The notes under the pieces: model-generated
Databases searched by the model: none
Seen by the model: only the letters and a program-made list of their open reading frames with translations
Told to the model about the DNA's origin: nothing
Origin: Pedobacter sp. Leaf176
GTDB lineage: Bacteria > Bacteroidota > Bacteroidia > Sphingobacteriales > Sphingobacteriaceae
DNA: 64,000 nucleotides
NCBI RefSeq assembly: GCF_001424305.1
Contig: NZ_LMPD01000001.1
Coordinates: 186,001-250,000 of the forward strand
Direction of reading: 5' to 3'
Shown: positions 25,598 through 33,491 of the stretch, piece after piece
Layout of the letters: the number at the start of each line of letters is the position of its first letter
Numbering within the stretch: position 1 is the stretch's first letter
Made by a program: the position numbers and the translations under genes

Positions 25598-26785
25598 TTA
25601 TCTTATAACTCGCCCGGTTTTATCCACATTCACATCATCAAAAGGCTTTAAATAGTCGTTGATTATTACTGAAAATTCTCTTCGGGTTAAAACCTTTTTC
25701 AAATCGTATTTCGACGAAAATTTATAGTTCTTCGTCCATTTTTTTTCGATTTCAGATTTCGTTGCGTCAATGGCTTTGTTACCCACGTAACAAACCATAG
25801 AGATCGTGCTTTCTAAACTGATTGGACTATTTTGGTGGTCGTCAAACCAGATTTGTGCTTTGTAGTAATAATCTTTTATTGGCTGTTTAATTTCATCGGA
25901 AGTAACTCCCTTTTCAGGATTGAAATAAATTTTTCCGCTTCTGATATCCGCTTTCAAAATTCCAGTGATTCCGATTTTTTGCATCGCGAGCCAATTTGAA
26001 TCTGCTATTTTGACATCCTCAAAAGGCATAAGCGGTAGCTTATAACTCAACAATTCGCCTTGTATTCTTTTTAAGTTTGATAAACTGGTTTTGGTTTTGA
26101 AGAATGCGGTATATGCTGCGGTTGCGCCCGCTGCTTGTCCAATTTCTAAATTATCAGCTTTGACGTACAAAATGTTCTCCTGGTTTGGGATAAGCAAATT
26201 GTAAAGCGAAAGGTAGTTCGATGTTCCGTTTATACCTGCAATTGTAGTGCGATATAGGTTGTCTGTATAATGTATAGTTTTTTTTTCGGCTGGTTTTAAA
26301 TTTCCATTTTTTAATACGGGTACAACTTTTTCAATGTTACCAGTTACAATTAAAACCTTTGCTTTAATGCTTTTTTCTTTGGTCAATTTTGCTTCCCAGC
26401 CACTTCCGGAACGTTTAATTTCGTAATAATTTGTATTGTTAATTACATTAAGAAGTTTAGAACTGTCAGACCAGTTTTTAATAACCGCATTTACAATTTG
26501 GTTGGTCATTTCAGGCAAGGGAACACTATCAGTAAGTTTTAAAGATTTTCTTGCTTTCCTTTCGAATGTTTTTATAATGCCGCTTTGAGGTAGAATTTTA
26601 AAATCACTCAATTTAAAACCATCACCTTGTGTTAAAATGATGGCATTTACACCCGATTCGGATGCTTGTACGCCGGCCGCAAAAGCAGCATTTGCGTTAC
26701 CTAAAATGAGCACATCTGTTTTAATGGTTTGAGCATGAATAATCAGCGGAATCAGGAAAGCTAAAACGAAAAGCAATTTTTTCAT
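25598..26785 (-). CDS. Secreted FAD-dependent oxidoreductase-like protein
   Basis: Protein of 395 aa with a signal peptide (MKKLLFVLAFLIPLIIHA). The Rossmann-like N-terminus reads DVLILGNANAAFAAGVQASESGVNAIIL, which aligns with the FAD-binding start of the FAD_oxidored family, but the GxGxxG glycines are largely replaced (GNANAA). A second FAD-contact region, NLEIGQAAGATAAYTAF, is typical. The C-terminal part has an SLH-unlike helical end with RREFSVIIND. The degenerate glycine motif makes FAD binding uncertain. Substrate is unknown. It is divergent from the DinB-like gene. Confidence 0.65.
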   Translation of the reverse strand: MKKLLFVLAFLIPLIIHAQTIKTDVLILGNANAAFAAGVQASESGVNAIILTQGDGFKLSDFKILPQSGIIKTFERKARKSLKLTDSVPLPEMTNQIVNAVIKNWSDSSKLLNVINNTNYYEIKRSGSGWEAKLTKEKSIKAKVLIVTGNIEKVVPVLKNGNLKPAEKKTIHYTDNLYRTTIAGINGTSNYLSLYNLLIPNQENILYVKADNLEIGQAAGATAAYTAFFKTKTSLSNLKRIQGELLSYKLPLMPFEDVKIADSNWLAMQKIGITGILKADIRSGKIYFNPEKGVTSDEIKQPIKDYYYKAQIWFDDHQNSPISLESTISMVCYVGNKAIDATKSEIEKKWTKNYKFSSKYDLKKVLTRREFSVIINDYLKPFDDVNVDKTGRVIR

Positions 26786-26966
26786 TGGTGAAATTTAAGA
26801 TTAATGCAATATGCTTTAAAGGAATGAATCTTTAATGAAATGGGTTGATTTTAATTAAATTTAAATATAAGTTATGACTAATAAACTTAAGATTCTAACT
26901 GAAGAAAAAATCACTTATTAAACATATATTTTATTATAATTTTTGTAAAATTCCTAATTTGCTTCC

Positions 26967-27494
26967 ATGGATTTAGAACAACTAAAATACCCAATTGGCC
27001 AATTTATTATGCCCGAATTGTTCAATGAGCAACAAGCGATGATCTGGATTTCAGAAATTGAAACTTTGCCTGCGGAGATTAAAAAGGCAACGGAAAACCT
27101 CAGCGATTTACAATTAAATCAAACCTATCGGCCTGAAGGCTGGTCATTAAAACAAGTTATTCATCATATACCTGATAGTCACCTGAACGCTTACATTCGT
27201 TTTAAACAAGCGATGACTGAAGATATCCCGATCATCAGACCATATTATGAAGAACGCTGGGCAGAAACTGAAGAGGCGAAAAATGGTAATATCGAAATGT
27301 CTATTTCACTTTTAACGGGTTTGCATCAGCGCTGGGTTGCCTTCCTAAAAACATTAAAAATTGAAGATTATCAGCGCAAATACATCCATCCCGCACAGGA
27401 TCAAGAACTCACTTTGGCAAATATGTTAGGCATGTACGCATGGCATGGGAAACATCATTTGGCACACATTACGAATACCATTCCGAAAAGCTAG
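26967..27494 (+). CDS. YfiT/BstA-like putative metal-dependent hydrolase (DinB superfamily)
   Basis: Protein of 175 aa, LKYPIGQFIMPELFNEQQAMIWISEIE at the start, that matches the YfiT branch of the DinB four-helix fold. Three probable metal-binding histidines are in IHHIPDSHLNAY and WHGKHHLAH. Relatives in Firmicutes act as bacillithiol S-transferases; since Bacteroidota also make bacillithiol, that is a plausible role, but it is an inference. The gene is short and alone, divergent from the oxidoreductase-like gene and convergent with the HMA-MauE gene. Confidence 0.82.
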   Translation: MDLEQLKYPIGQFIMPELFNEQQAMIWISEIETLPAEIKKATENLSDLQLNQTYRPEGWSLKQVIHHIPDSHLNAYIRFKQAMTEDIPIIRPYYEERWAETEEAKNGNIEMSISLLTGLHQRWVAFLKTLKIEDYQRKYIHPAQDQELTLANMLGMYAWHGKHHLAHITNTIPKS

Positions 27495-27537
27495 CCATAT
27501 CTTATCTTTAGCGGAATACTCAAAGTGAAACGTAATT

Positions 27538-28257
27538 CTACATCAGCACAAGCATTGCCGCGCTCATCGCAATCATAATCGCATCCTCAACAATGGTAAC
27601 GGTGCTCATGGGTAAATTAAAGACCGCACCAAGGCAAGCGCACTGAATCTTTTTCTTGTTCAATACGCTTTCTAATACGCCTAATATACTCACGACCATT
27701 ACAATTAATGTAATCCAGTTTACCGTAAGCGGTGAAACATTTAGCGCAAAACTTAAACCTAATCCAAGTTCGATAAAAGCATAAATATATCCCCAGCCAG
27801 AAAATTTCTTCGCAACAATATCATACATCGCATAACTTTCCGCGAAGGCGCTCAGATTTAACATCTTAAAAAAAGAGAAAGTCAGGAAAAATCCTGCCAT
27901 AAAAATCCGCATGAAAGTCATCAAATTTAAAGCACCATTTTGCCAAGAAACCACTAATGAAATTGCGAAAACATAACCGAAGATTAATAAAATTGGTTTG
28001 TAAGTTGCTGCCCAGGATTTTGTTTCTTCGAGAACTTCACTATGTGCAGTGGCTGCGATTTGGTATTTACTTTCAGCACCGCCTAAAGCCTGCTGCAAGG
28101 TAGATAAGCCAATGTGTTTATCCATCGTAATCGTGGCAGAATTTGTGTCTTTTGAGACCTCAACAGATGTTACATCTGGTAAAACCAAAAGATTACTTTT
28201 TACTTTATTTTCGCAACCACCACAGGTCATGCCGGTAAGTTGATAGGTATGTGTCAT
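27538..28257 (-). CDS. Heavy-metal-associated domain fused to MauE/DoxX-like membrane domain
   Basis: Protein of 239 aa. Residues 1-68 form an HMA domain with metal motif GMTCGGC (Cys 11 and 14). About four membrane helices follow (roughly 86-106, 112-132, 150-172 and 215-236), with YAFIELGLGLSFAL and a late QCACLGAVFNLP, as in MauE-type redox membrane proteins. The double Cys in CAC may be redox-active. It likely handles copper or supports disulfide chemistry in the membrane; the substrate is not shown. A TAnnTTTG element lies at 28274-28281. The main copper cluster starts about 2 kb further on. Confidence 0.75.
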   Translation of the reverse strand: MTHTYQLTGMTCGGCENKVKSNLLVLPDVTSVEVSKDTNSATITMDKHIGLSTLQQALGGAESKYQIAATAHSEVLEETKSWAATYKPILLIFGYVFAISLVVSWQNGALNLMTFMRIFMAGFFLTFSFFKMLNLSAFAESYAMYDIVAKKFSGWGYIYAFIELGLGLSFALNVSPLTVNWITLIVMVVSILGVLESVLNKKKIQCACLGAVFNLPMSTVTIVEDAIMIAMSAAMLVLM

Positions 28258-28637
28258 AAATCAAAAATTTATACAAATTTACCTTTTGGTGCGACGAGAA
28301 CCGTTATAGAATAATCATAAAATGTTATAGAATTTTATGTTACTAATATGCTGTATAACTTTTCTTAATGACCATTAAAGAATTAAGAAAATTAAGGTTC
28401 AAGCTTCATTTAAATAAGCTAAATACAAGTTTTTGGTGATTCGTTTCTCCCTAAGCCTAAATACTAGCCCACCATAACGGATTGTAAAATATAGGCTTTT
28501 CTTAACGCCCTTAATTCCTTTATGGTAATTTTCAAAATAGGCTTGTGACCTTTAAAGAGTTAAGAAAATTAAGGTTTAAGCTCCGTTTAAAACAGCTAAA
28601 ACAAGTTTTTTTGATTCGTTTCTCTAACCCTACACTT
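28258..28637. other. Repeat-filled intergenic stretch
   Basis: The 380-nt gap between the HMA-MauE and DOPA dioxygenase genes contains a promoter element at the left and the direct repeats listed separately. A 61-aa frame on the plus strand is a by-product of the repeats. I see no gene. Confidence 0.5.
28274..28281 (-). promoter_or_regulatory. -7 promoter element of the HMA-MauE gene
   Basis: TAAATTTG on the minus strand fits TAnnTTTG and lies 16 nt before the ATG. No good -33 element is visible. Confidence 0.45.
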
Positions 28638-28653
28638 TTAGCCCACCAAAACA
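28369..28653. repeat. Two direct copies and one inverted, degenerate copy of a 100-nt repeat
   Basis: Copy 1 (28369-28477) and copy 2 (28546-28653) share the frames tgacc-TTAAAGA-TTAAGAAAATTAAGG, AAGCT, AGCTAAA, ATTCGTTTCTC and tagcccaccaaaac (small differences). Between them, 28500-28530 carries an inverted match (cttaacgcccttaattcctt). The last 16 nt of copy 2 are the 3' end of the DOPA dioxygenase gene, so copy 1 carries a relic of that gene end. Confidence 0.6.
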
Positions 28654-29462
28654 GACGTCATCGTCAACGAGCCACCAACTGCTTTATCGTTAAAGAAAGA
28701 AACTTCCTCGCTATCTTGCTTCATACCTAAAGTATAAATCAAGGGCAGGTAGTGCTCGGGCGTTGGGATGGCCAGCATCGCGGCGGAACCTAAATTTCGG
28801 TAATCGATCAAAGGCTTATGGTCGCCGTTAGCGATGAGGTTTTTGAATTTACCGTTCATCTCATTCGCCCAGTCATAACCGCCACCGTTAATCATTTCCC
28901 AACTTAACATTCGAAGGTTGTGAACCATGTTTCCACTACCCAGAACCAGTACGCCTTTCTTTCGAAGCGCATAGATTTCCTGAGCAATTTCGTAATGTTG
29001 CCCGGGAGATTTGGTATAATCAATGCTTAGTTGAAGAACAGGTATATTGGCGTTGGGATACATGTGTTTTACAACAGTCCAGGTGCCATGATCTAAACCC
29101 CAATCGTGATCTAAACCCACACTTGTGGTGTTTACCAAATCCGGAATTTCTGCTGCCAGCTTTGAATCGCCAGGTGCAGGATATTGAACATCAAAAAGCG
29201 CTTGGGGAAAGCCACCGAAATCGTGAATGGTTGATGGGAAATCCATGGCCGTAACAAAAGTTCCATGTGTGTACCAGTGCGCCGAAACTACCAGTACAGC
29301 TTTAGGAACGGGAATATTTTTTGCCAAATCGGCCCAGCTCTGGCTAAACTCGTTATTTTCGATACCATTCATCGGCGAGCCGTGACCAATGAAAATGGTT
29401 GGCATTAAATCGGTTTGTGGTAAACGCTGAGTAAAACTTCTGAATTGAGATAATGTTGGCAT
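28638..29462 (-). CDS. ygiD: 4,5-DOPA-extradiol-dioxygenase, LigB-like
   Basis: Cytosolic protein of 274 aa. Metal ligands of the LigB fold are visible in PTIFIGHGSPMNG, VVSAHWYTHG and GSGNMVHNLRM. YgiD relatives open the ring of catechols such as DOPA; the natural substrate in this organism is not known. I chose the ATG at 29462 (MPTLSQFRSF) over 29489, because the longer frame would run into the palindromic repeat at 29483-29566. Downstream the gene end is part of a duplicated segment. Confidence 0.85.
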   Translation of the reverse strand: MPTLSQFRSFTQRLPQTDLMPTIFIGHGSPMNGIENNEFSQSWADLAKNIPVPKAVLVVSAHWYTHGTFVTAMDFPSTIHDFGGFPQALFDVQYPAPGDSKLAAEIPDLVNTTSVGLDHDWGLDHGTWTVVKHMYPNANIPVLQLSIDYTKSPGQHYEIAQEIYALRKKGVLVLGSGNMVHNLRMLSWEMINGGGYDWANEMNGKFKNLIANGDHKPLIDYRNLGSAAMLAIPTPEHYLPLIYTLGMKQDSEEVSFFNDKAVGGSLTMTSVLVG

Positions 29463-29482
29463 GGTAAGGGTTGTGAGTAAAA

Positions 29483-29566
29483 TCGTCATTTCGACTAAAG
29501 TGGAGATATCTTTGAAATTTATATGAAAGATTTCTCGATTCCGCGTTGCTTCGCTCGAAATGACGG
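29483..29566. repeat. Interspersed palindromic element, second copy
   Basis: Starts tcgtcatttcgactaaag and ends tcgctcgaaatgacgg, so the outer arms cgtcatttcga and tcgaaatgacg are perfectly inverted. Inner parts agatatcttt and aaagatttctcgattccgc match the element at 32894-32976. It lies between the dioxygenase and YceI genes. Confidence 0.8.
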
Positions 29567-29575
29567 CATTGGAGA

Positions 29576-30148
29576 TTATTTTGACTGAACAAATTCAAGG
29601 TTGAGTTTAATGGTAACATCTTTGGCAACACCAGCGCCGGTAGGGTCATATTTTATGTTATAATCTATACGGTTAATGTTCGTCGTTGCACCGAAACCAG
29701 CCTTCGTGTTTCCTTGTTGGTCCTTTGCAGTTCCACCATAAATTACTGCAAATTTTACATCTTTAGTTACGTCCCGGATGGTTAATTTACCAGCTAATTC
29801 ATAATTGTTGCCGCTTAATTTTTTGAAAGAGGTGCTTTCAAACTTCATGGTTGGATAAGTTGCTGCATTGAAAAAGTCATCAGTTTTTAAATGGCCATCT
29901 CTCATGTCGACCCCAGTTGTAATGCTATTGACATCAACTGTAAAACTAATTTTTGCATCAGTTAAATCTGGTTTTGCAGCGGTAACTTTACCCTCGAATT
30001 TTTTAAATGAACCATCAACGAAAGAAATGCCCATGTGCTTAACTGAAAAGTTAACGAAGGAGTGCATCGGGTCGATTTTCCAGCTGGTTTGTGCGAAAGA
30101 TGCTAAGCTGATTGTTGCAGCTATCAGAAATAAGAATAATTTTTTCAT
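29576..30148 (-). CDS. YceI family periplasmic lipid-binding protein
   Basis: Protein of 190 aa with a signal peptide (residues 1-19, ending SFAQ) and the lipocalin-like YceI fold: WKIDPMHSFVNFSVKHMG, the DGHLKTDDFF turn, and LTIRDVTKDVKF. YceI proteins bind isoprenoid or other amphiphilic molecules in the periplasm. The actual ligand is unknown. A TAnnTTTG promoter element lies 24 nt upstream. Confidence 0.92.
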   Translation of the reverse strand: MKKLFLFLIAATISLASFAQTSWKIDPMHSFVNFSVKHMGISFVDGSFKKFEGKVTAAKPDLTDAKISFTVDVNSITTGVDMRDGHLKTDDFFNAATYPTMKFESTSFKKLSGNNYELAGKLTIRDVTKDVKFAVIYGGTAKDQQGNTKAGFGATTNINRIDYNIKYDPTGAGVAKDVTIKLNLEFVQSK

Positions 30149-30171
30149 AACCTTTGTCTTTTTTATTTAAA

Positions 30172-30179
30172 CAAAAGTA
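30172..30179 (-). promoter_or_regulatory. -7 promoter element of the YceI gene
   Basis: TACTTTTG on the minus strand fits TAnnTTTG, 23 nt before the ATG. No clear -33. Confidence 0.45.
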
Positions 30180-30370
30180 GGCTAACATTTAATTTACTAA
30201 CTTGATGTATGTTAAGAAAGTAGAATTGGGAAAAAGCCAATTATTCTTTATTGTTATCCGCGGACTTAAGTCAACGGCAATAGGATGATTTCTATGCGAA
30301 ATATAATTTTATTCTGTTGGCGATTTGCTGTTCCTTACCGTCAGTTCAAAAACTGATGGAGTTCGCAAAT

Positions 30371-30931
30371 TCAAATCTCATCCAGCGTTTTTCGTTTATC
30401 TAATTCCTGGTTTTTATATGCAGATGGCGTTAAACCTGTAACCTTTTTAAACTGGGCGGATAAATGAGCAACACTGCTATAATTAAGTTGATAAGCGATT
30501 TCACTCAAAGTGAGCTCACCATACGTGAGCATTTCCTTAGCCTTTTCAACTTTTTGAGCAATGAAATATTTCTCAATGTTTTGATGCTCGGCTTCCGAAA
30601 AAATCGCGCTGAGCTGAGCATATTCCATCCTGAGTTGCTCGCTTAAATAGGATGATAAATTAACTTTTAAGGGTTCTTTAGTGTAATGAACAAGATTAAT
30701 AATTATCGTTTTAATCTGTTCAGCGATTTGAGTTTTCTTGTCCTCAAGTAACTCAAAACCAAAATGAATTAGCTTTTCGGCTATTTTCTTCTTATCGTCG
30801 GCAGAAATATTTTGTGCAAATGAAACTTCTCCTAACTCAACCGAAATAGGGTTAAAACCAAGCTTTTCGAGTTCGGCTTTAACCACCATTTTGCAACGGT
30901 TGCAGACCATATTTTTGATATGGAGGTTCAT
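30371..30931 (-). CDS. AraC-type regulator with N-terminal metal-binding (HMA-like) domain
   Basis: Protein of 186 aa. Residues 1-65 resemble a heavy-metal-associated domain, with MVCNRCKMVV giving Cys10 and Cys13 as a CxxC metal site. A linker leads to an AraC helix-turn-helix domain (about 88-178) with YGELTLSEIAYQLNYSSVAHLSAQFKKVTGLTPSAYK. This is a one-component design in which metal binding could act directly on DNA binding. The start at 30931 (MNLHIKNMVC) was chosen over 30967; it shares one base with the stop of the DUF3347 gene (TAATG), so the two are cotranslated. It is the probable regulator of the copper cluster upstream. Confidence 0.85.
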   Translation of the reverse strand: MNLHIKNMVCNRCKMVVKAELEKLGFNPISVELGEVSFAQNISADDKKKIAEKLIHFGFELLEDKKTQIAEQIKTIIINLVHYTKEPLKVNLSSYLSEQLRMEYAQLSAIFSEAEHQNIEKYFIAQKVEKAKEMLTYGELTLSEIAYQLNYSSVAHLSAQFKKVTGLTPSAYKNQELDKRKTLDEI

Positions 30932-31434
30932 TATTTTGATTTTATGGTTTCCGAAACATCGCCGCAATCGAACATCATGCTACCATAATATGGGTTTTCA
31001 ATATTTTCTTTTTCGTTTAACCAGCTAGCTTTCGCCATTGGGCAATGCTGAACATAAACTGTTGCATCGTTAAATTTGATTTTTCGTACCGTTTTAATCA
31101 TCGCATAAGAAATGCCTTCGAAAGATTTTCTTTGTGCTTTGATGTCTTTTGCGCCAACCAATTCAGTGGCTTTCGCTTTGATAGTTTTTGCCTGTTCCAT
31201 CCAAATTGTGTGTTGAGCAGCGGGCAAATTTTTGTGAGGAATGGCATCAACTTTAATTGATAACGCTTTTGCTGTTTCTGCCGCCAAGTCTTTTTTATCG
31301 GTAGCCAGAGCATTTTTTACATCGTAGTATGCCCTTAATAACTGGTTGAAAGCGGCATCTGTTTTAGTTTGTGCAAAAGTCAATTTTGTTGTCGCTATGG
31401 CGATTATCGCCAATATTATCATAATTTTTTTCAT
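30931..31434 (-). CDS. Secreted DUF3347 protein
   Basis: Protein of 167 aa with a signal peptide (about residues 1-21, ending TFAQ) and a DUF3347 domain of helices. The C-terminal part carries VQHCPMAKASWLNEKENIENPYYGSMMFDCG, with Cys and Met residues that fit a copper site. DUF3347 is also found as the tail of CusB-like proteins and near copper exporters. Likely a periplasmic copper-binding protein. Coupled to the HMA-AraC regulator by a 1-nt overlap. Confidence 0.85.
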   Translation of the reverse strand: MKKIMIILAIIAIATTKLTFAQTKTDAAFNQLLRAYYDVKNALATDKKDLAAETAKALSIKVDAIPHKNLPAAQHTIWMEQAKTIKAKATELVGAKDIKAQRKSFEGISYAMIKTVRKIKFNDATVYVQHCPMAKASWLNEKENIENPYYGSMMFDCGDVSETIKSK

Positions 31435-31513
31435 CGTTTTATTTTTTTAATTTTTATTGAAGCTTGTATCGGTAAGATTAAACTTTACTGCTTAGGCAGG
31501 TTTCATATCGACT

Positions 31514-32326
31514 CTATTTTAAAGCATTAAAAAAGTTAAATTCTGCTCTTAGCAGATACATGTTTTTGGTATATCTATTAGCCATACTTCCTGTTGCCTG
31601 AAAGCGGTAACCCAAATCTATTCTGGTTGTACTATTCAAAATTACCTGAATAGCTGGCGCTAAATCTAAGTAAGATTCGCCCGAACCCGGGTCGGTTTTG
31701 CCCAACATTTCGAAATATATGTTGAAATTTGGATCCTTATAATTTTTATAAACTGCAGGCAAAACCAAATAACCAGAGGATAAACTGTAGGAAAGCATAT
31801 TGTTAGCTCCCGGCATGCCGGCCATATTTTTATCCGTATCCTTAAAAGCATGCGCATAACCCAGTGTTGCCGACAAAGCAAGCTTATGCAAAAGCTGGGT
31901 AAAAATTAAACCACCTTGCAGGCCACTATTGTCGCCCTCCAGATTAATATCTCTTGTGTAAATAGATCGCTTGCTTGTGCTTACCCTACCGAAAGCGGCA
32001 GCTCTGAAGTGGCTTTGTGCGTCGTCCAACGATAAAAAGCGGTATTTTGCATATAAACTTCCGCCCTCCACGCGATATTTTCCATCCATATCAGATAAAA
32101 AAGCTTGAGCATGCATCATCAAGTTTTTATTGAAACCAAACATGACTTCCGGGATGGTTCTACTCACGAAACCGGGATTGTTAAACATGCCTTCGTTCGT
32201 GATGCGCACACCAATTGATTTAGTGGGCATGTTGCTTGCGGGTTCGGTAAAAACATACAATTCCTGACTGAACGCCATGTTGCAGGCACCGATGAAAATC
32301 AGCACCATTGAGCAAATTTTTCTCAT
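31514..32326 (-). CDS. Probable outer-membrane beta-barrel protein of the copper cluster
   Basis: Protein of 270 aa with a signal peptide (about residues 1-20, ending AFSQ). The rest alternates in the manner of a beta-barrel and ends in aromatic-rich strands (IDLGYRFQATG, YLLRAEFNFFNALK). It has several Met-rich stretches (MPTKS, NLMMHAQAF, NKNMAGMPGANNM). The start codon directly follows the stop of the HMA protein gene, so they form an operon. No specific family recognised; a transporter for, or sensor of, metal at the outer membrane is a guess from context. Confidence 0.65.
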   Translation of the reverse strand: MRKICSMVLIFIGACNMAFSQELYVFTEPASNMPTKSIGVRITNEGMFNNPGFVSRTIPEVMFGFNKNLMMHAQAFLSDMDGKYRVEGGSLYAKYRFLSLDDAQSHFRAAAFGRVSTSKRSIYTRDINLEGDNSGLQGGLIFTQLLHKLALSATLGYAHAFKDTDKNMAGMPGANNMLSYSLSSGYLVLPAVYKNYKDPNFNIYFEMLGKTDPGSGESYLDLAPAIQVILNSTTRIDLGYRFQATGSMANRYTKNMYLLRAEFNFFNALK

Positions 32327-32863
32327 TTAAGAAAGAACTAAGTGATAAACACGGGTTTTCTTTCCGTTTACGACAGCAGTTCCGTTTGCGTAAGCATCAG
32401 AATTTACTGTAGTTGATTGCTTTTTAAAAGCAGAACCTGAAATAAAATTTTTGTCTACAACCGACGCTTTTACCGTTCCATTCAGAGTTTTGTTTTTGGC
32501 ATTTAAAAACCGATAAACATTGCCATCAATAATTGCCTGACCTTTATCATCAACCTTAACCTGGTTAAAATTAAAATCTGCGGTTAGGCCGCCTACAGAA
32601 AAACCGGCATCCTGAACTTTTTTACGTAGCATATCCAGGCTGACATCAGCACCTTTTTTGAAAGTTAAAACGAAGATGTTTTTATTTAAATCGGGTTTGA
32701 CAGAGTTGATAAAACCTAAAGTTTCTAATGATTTTTGTGTGGCATTTGAACACATTGAACAAGTTAAACCTGTCACCTGTAAATCGGCGGTTGAAATTTG
32801 TTGAGCCGATGCCTGAACGGCGAAGAAGAGCATAATAATGCTGAATAATTTTATTGTTTTCAT
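32327..32863 (-). CDS. Secreted heavy-metal-associated domain protein
   Basis: Protein of 178 aa with a signal peptide (residues 1-20, ending ASAQ). The HMA domain (about 24-95) has GLTCSMCSNATQKSL with a CxxC metal site. A C-terminal beta-rich part of unknown type follows (from about 100). Secretion suggests a periplasmic metallochaperone, probably for copper. Its stop abuts the start of the outer-membrane protein gene. Confidence 0.85.
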   Translation of the reverse strand: MKTIKLFSIIMLFFAVQASAQQISTADLQVTGLTCSMCSNATQKSLETLGFINSVKPDLNKNIFVLTFKKGADVSLDMLRKKVQDAGFSVGGLTADFNFNQVKVDDKGQAIIDGNVYRFLNAKNKTLNGTVKASVVDKNFISGSAFKKQSTTVNSDAYANGTAVVNGKKTRVYHLVLS

Positions 32864-32893
32864 GATTATTTGAAATTAGAATTTTTGATTACC

Positions 32894-32976
32894 CGTCATT
32901 TCGACTGAGTTTTTCACTAGGTGGAATCTAATTGGCAAAGATTTCTCATTCCGCTTCACTTCTTTCGAACTGACGG
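32894..32976. repeat. Interspersed palindromic element, third copy
   Basis: Begins cgtcatttcgactgag and ends ctttcgaactgacgg; the arms are inverted with one mismatch. The inner stretch aaagatttctcattccgctt matches the element at 29483-29566 closely. It lies between the HMA and HYC_CC_PP genes of the copper cluster and may weaken or end readthrough between them. Confidence 0.75.
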
Positions 32977-32992
32977 AAACGAAGATTAAATT

Positions 32993-33397
32993 CTAATTCC
33001 TAAAAATGCAATTGAAAACATGTAAGGCAACCCGCGAAGAAAGTGGAGGTGCTTTGTTGCTAATTTTGCGGGAAAAAGCAGGAGTAATGTTGCTGATAAA
33101 TTCTAGAACCGGAGGATGTAGAAAAAGCTGAATAGAAAACAACTTTGGCATCTCGACTTTAGCTGCGGTTTGGTGACTATCTTTAACCTTTACCGTAACC
33201 TGCGTGTTTTTGCAACAGCCATCGTCCTTAATCTTTTCAGCAGGAATATCCACGCAAAATTTACAAGAAACCTCATTGCTAAAGAGTTTTACATTCTCGA
33301 GTTTACCACCACAAAAATGCAAGCTTAAAGCCAAACCCATAACACTAACCATATAAAATAAGGCCAAAGAAAGTGCTATTTTTTGTTTTAACTTCAT
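32993..33397 (-). CDS. HYC_CC_PP family protein of the copper cluster
   Basis: Protein of 134 aa with a hydrophobic N-terminal segment (about residues 8-26) followed by HFCGGKLENV, then CKFCVDIP, a CC pair in DDGCCKNT, and HPPVLEF. The order HxC, CC, PP matches the family of that name found with copper genes in Bacteroidota. The many Cys and His suggest metal binding outside the cytoplasm. The longest frame begins with a GTG at 33403, which is inside the promoter; the ATG at 33397 is the better start. First gene of the cluster. Confidence 0.8.
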   Translation of the reverse strand: MKLKQKIALSLALFYMVSVMGLALSLHFCGGKLENVKLFSNEVSCKFCVDIPAEKIKDDGCCKNTQVTVKVKDSHQTAAKVEMPKLFSIQLFLHPPVLEFISNITPAFSRKISNKAPPLSSRVALHVFNCIFRN

Positions 33398-33402
33398 TAT
33401 CA

Positions 33403-33410
33403 CAAAGATA
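33403..33410 (-). promoter_or_regulatory. -7 promoter element of the HYC_CC_PP gene
   Basis: TATCTTTG on the minus strand fits TAnnTTTG and ends only 5 nt before the ATG at 33397, which would make the transcript leaderless or nearly so. The -33 element is not obvious. Confidence 0.5.
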
Positions 33411-33491
33411 AGATAAAAAAATCCGAATAATAAACCCCTTTATTTATCGAATTTCATTTTTTACACTAATTTAGCCTTAAACCCGATCTGA

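Noticed and set aside
22914..33000. Insertion sequences or a CRISPR array at the repeats
   Set aside because: There is no transposase or cas gene, and the repeats are not evenly spaced with unique spacers.
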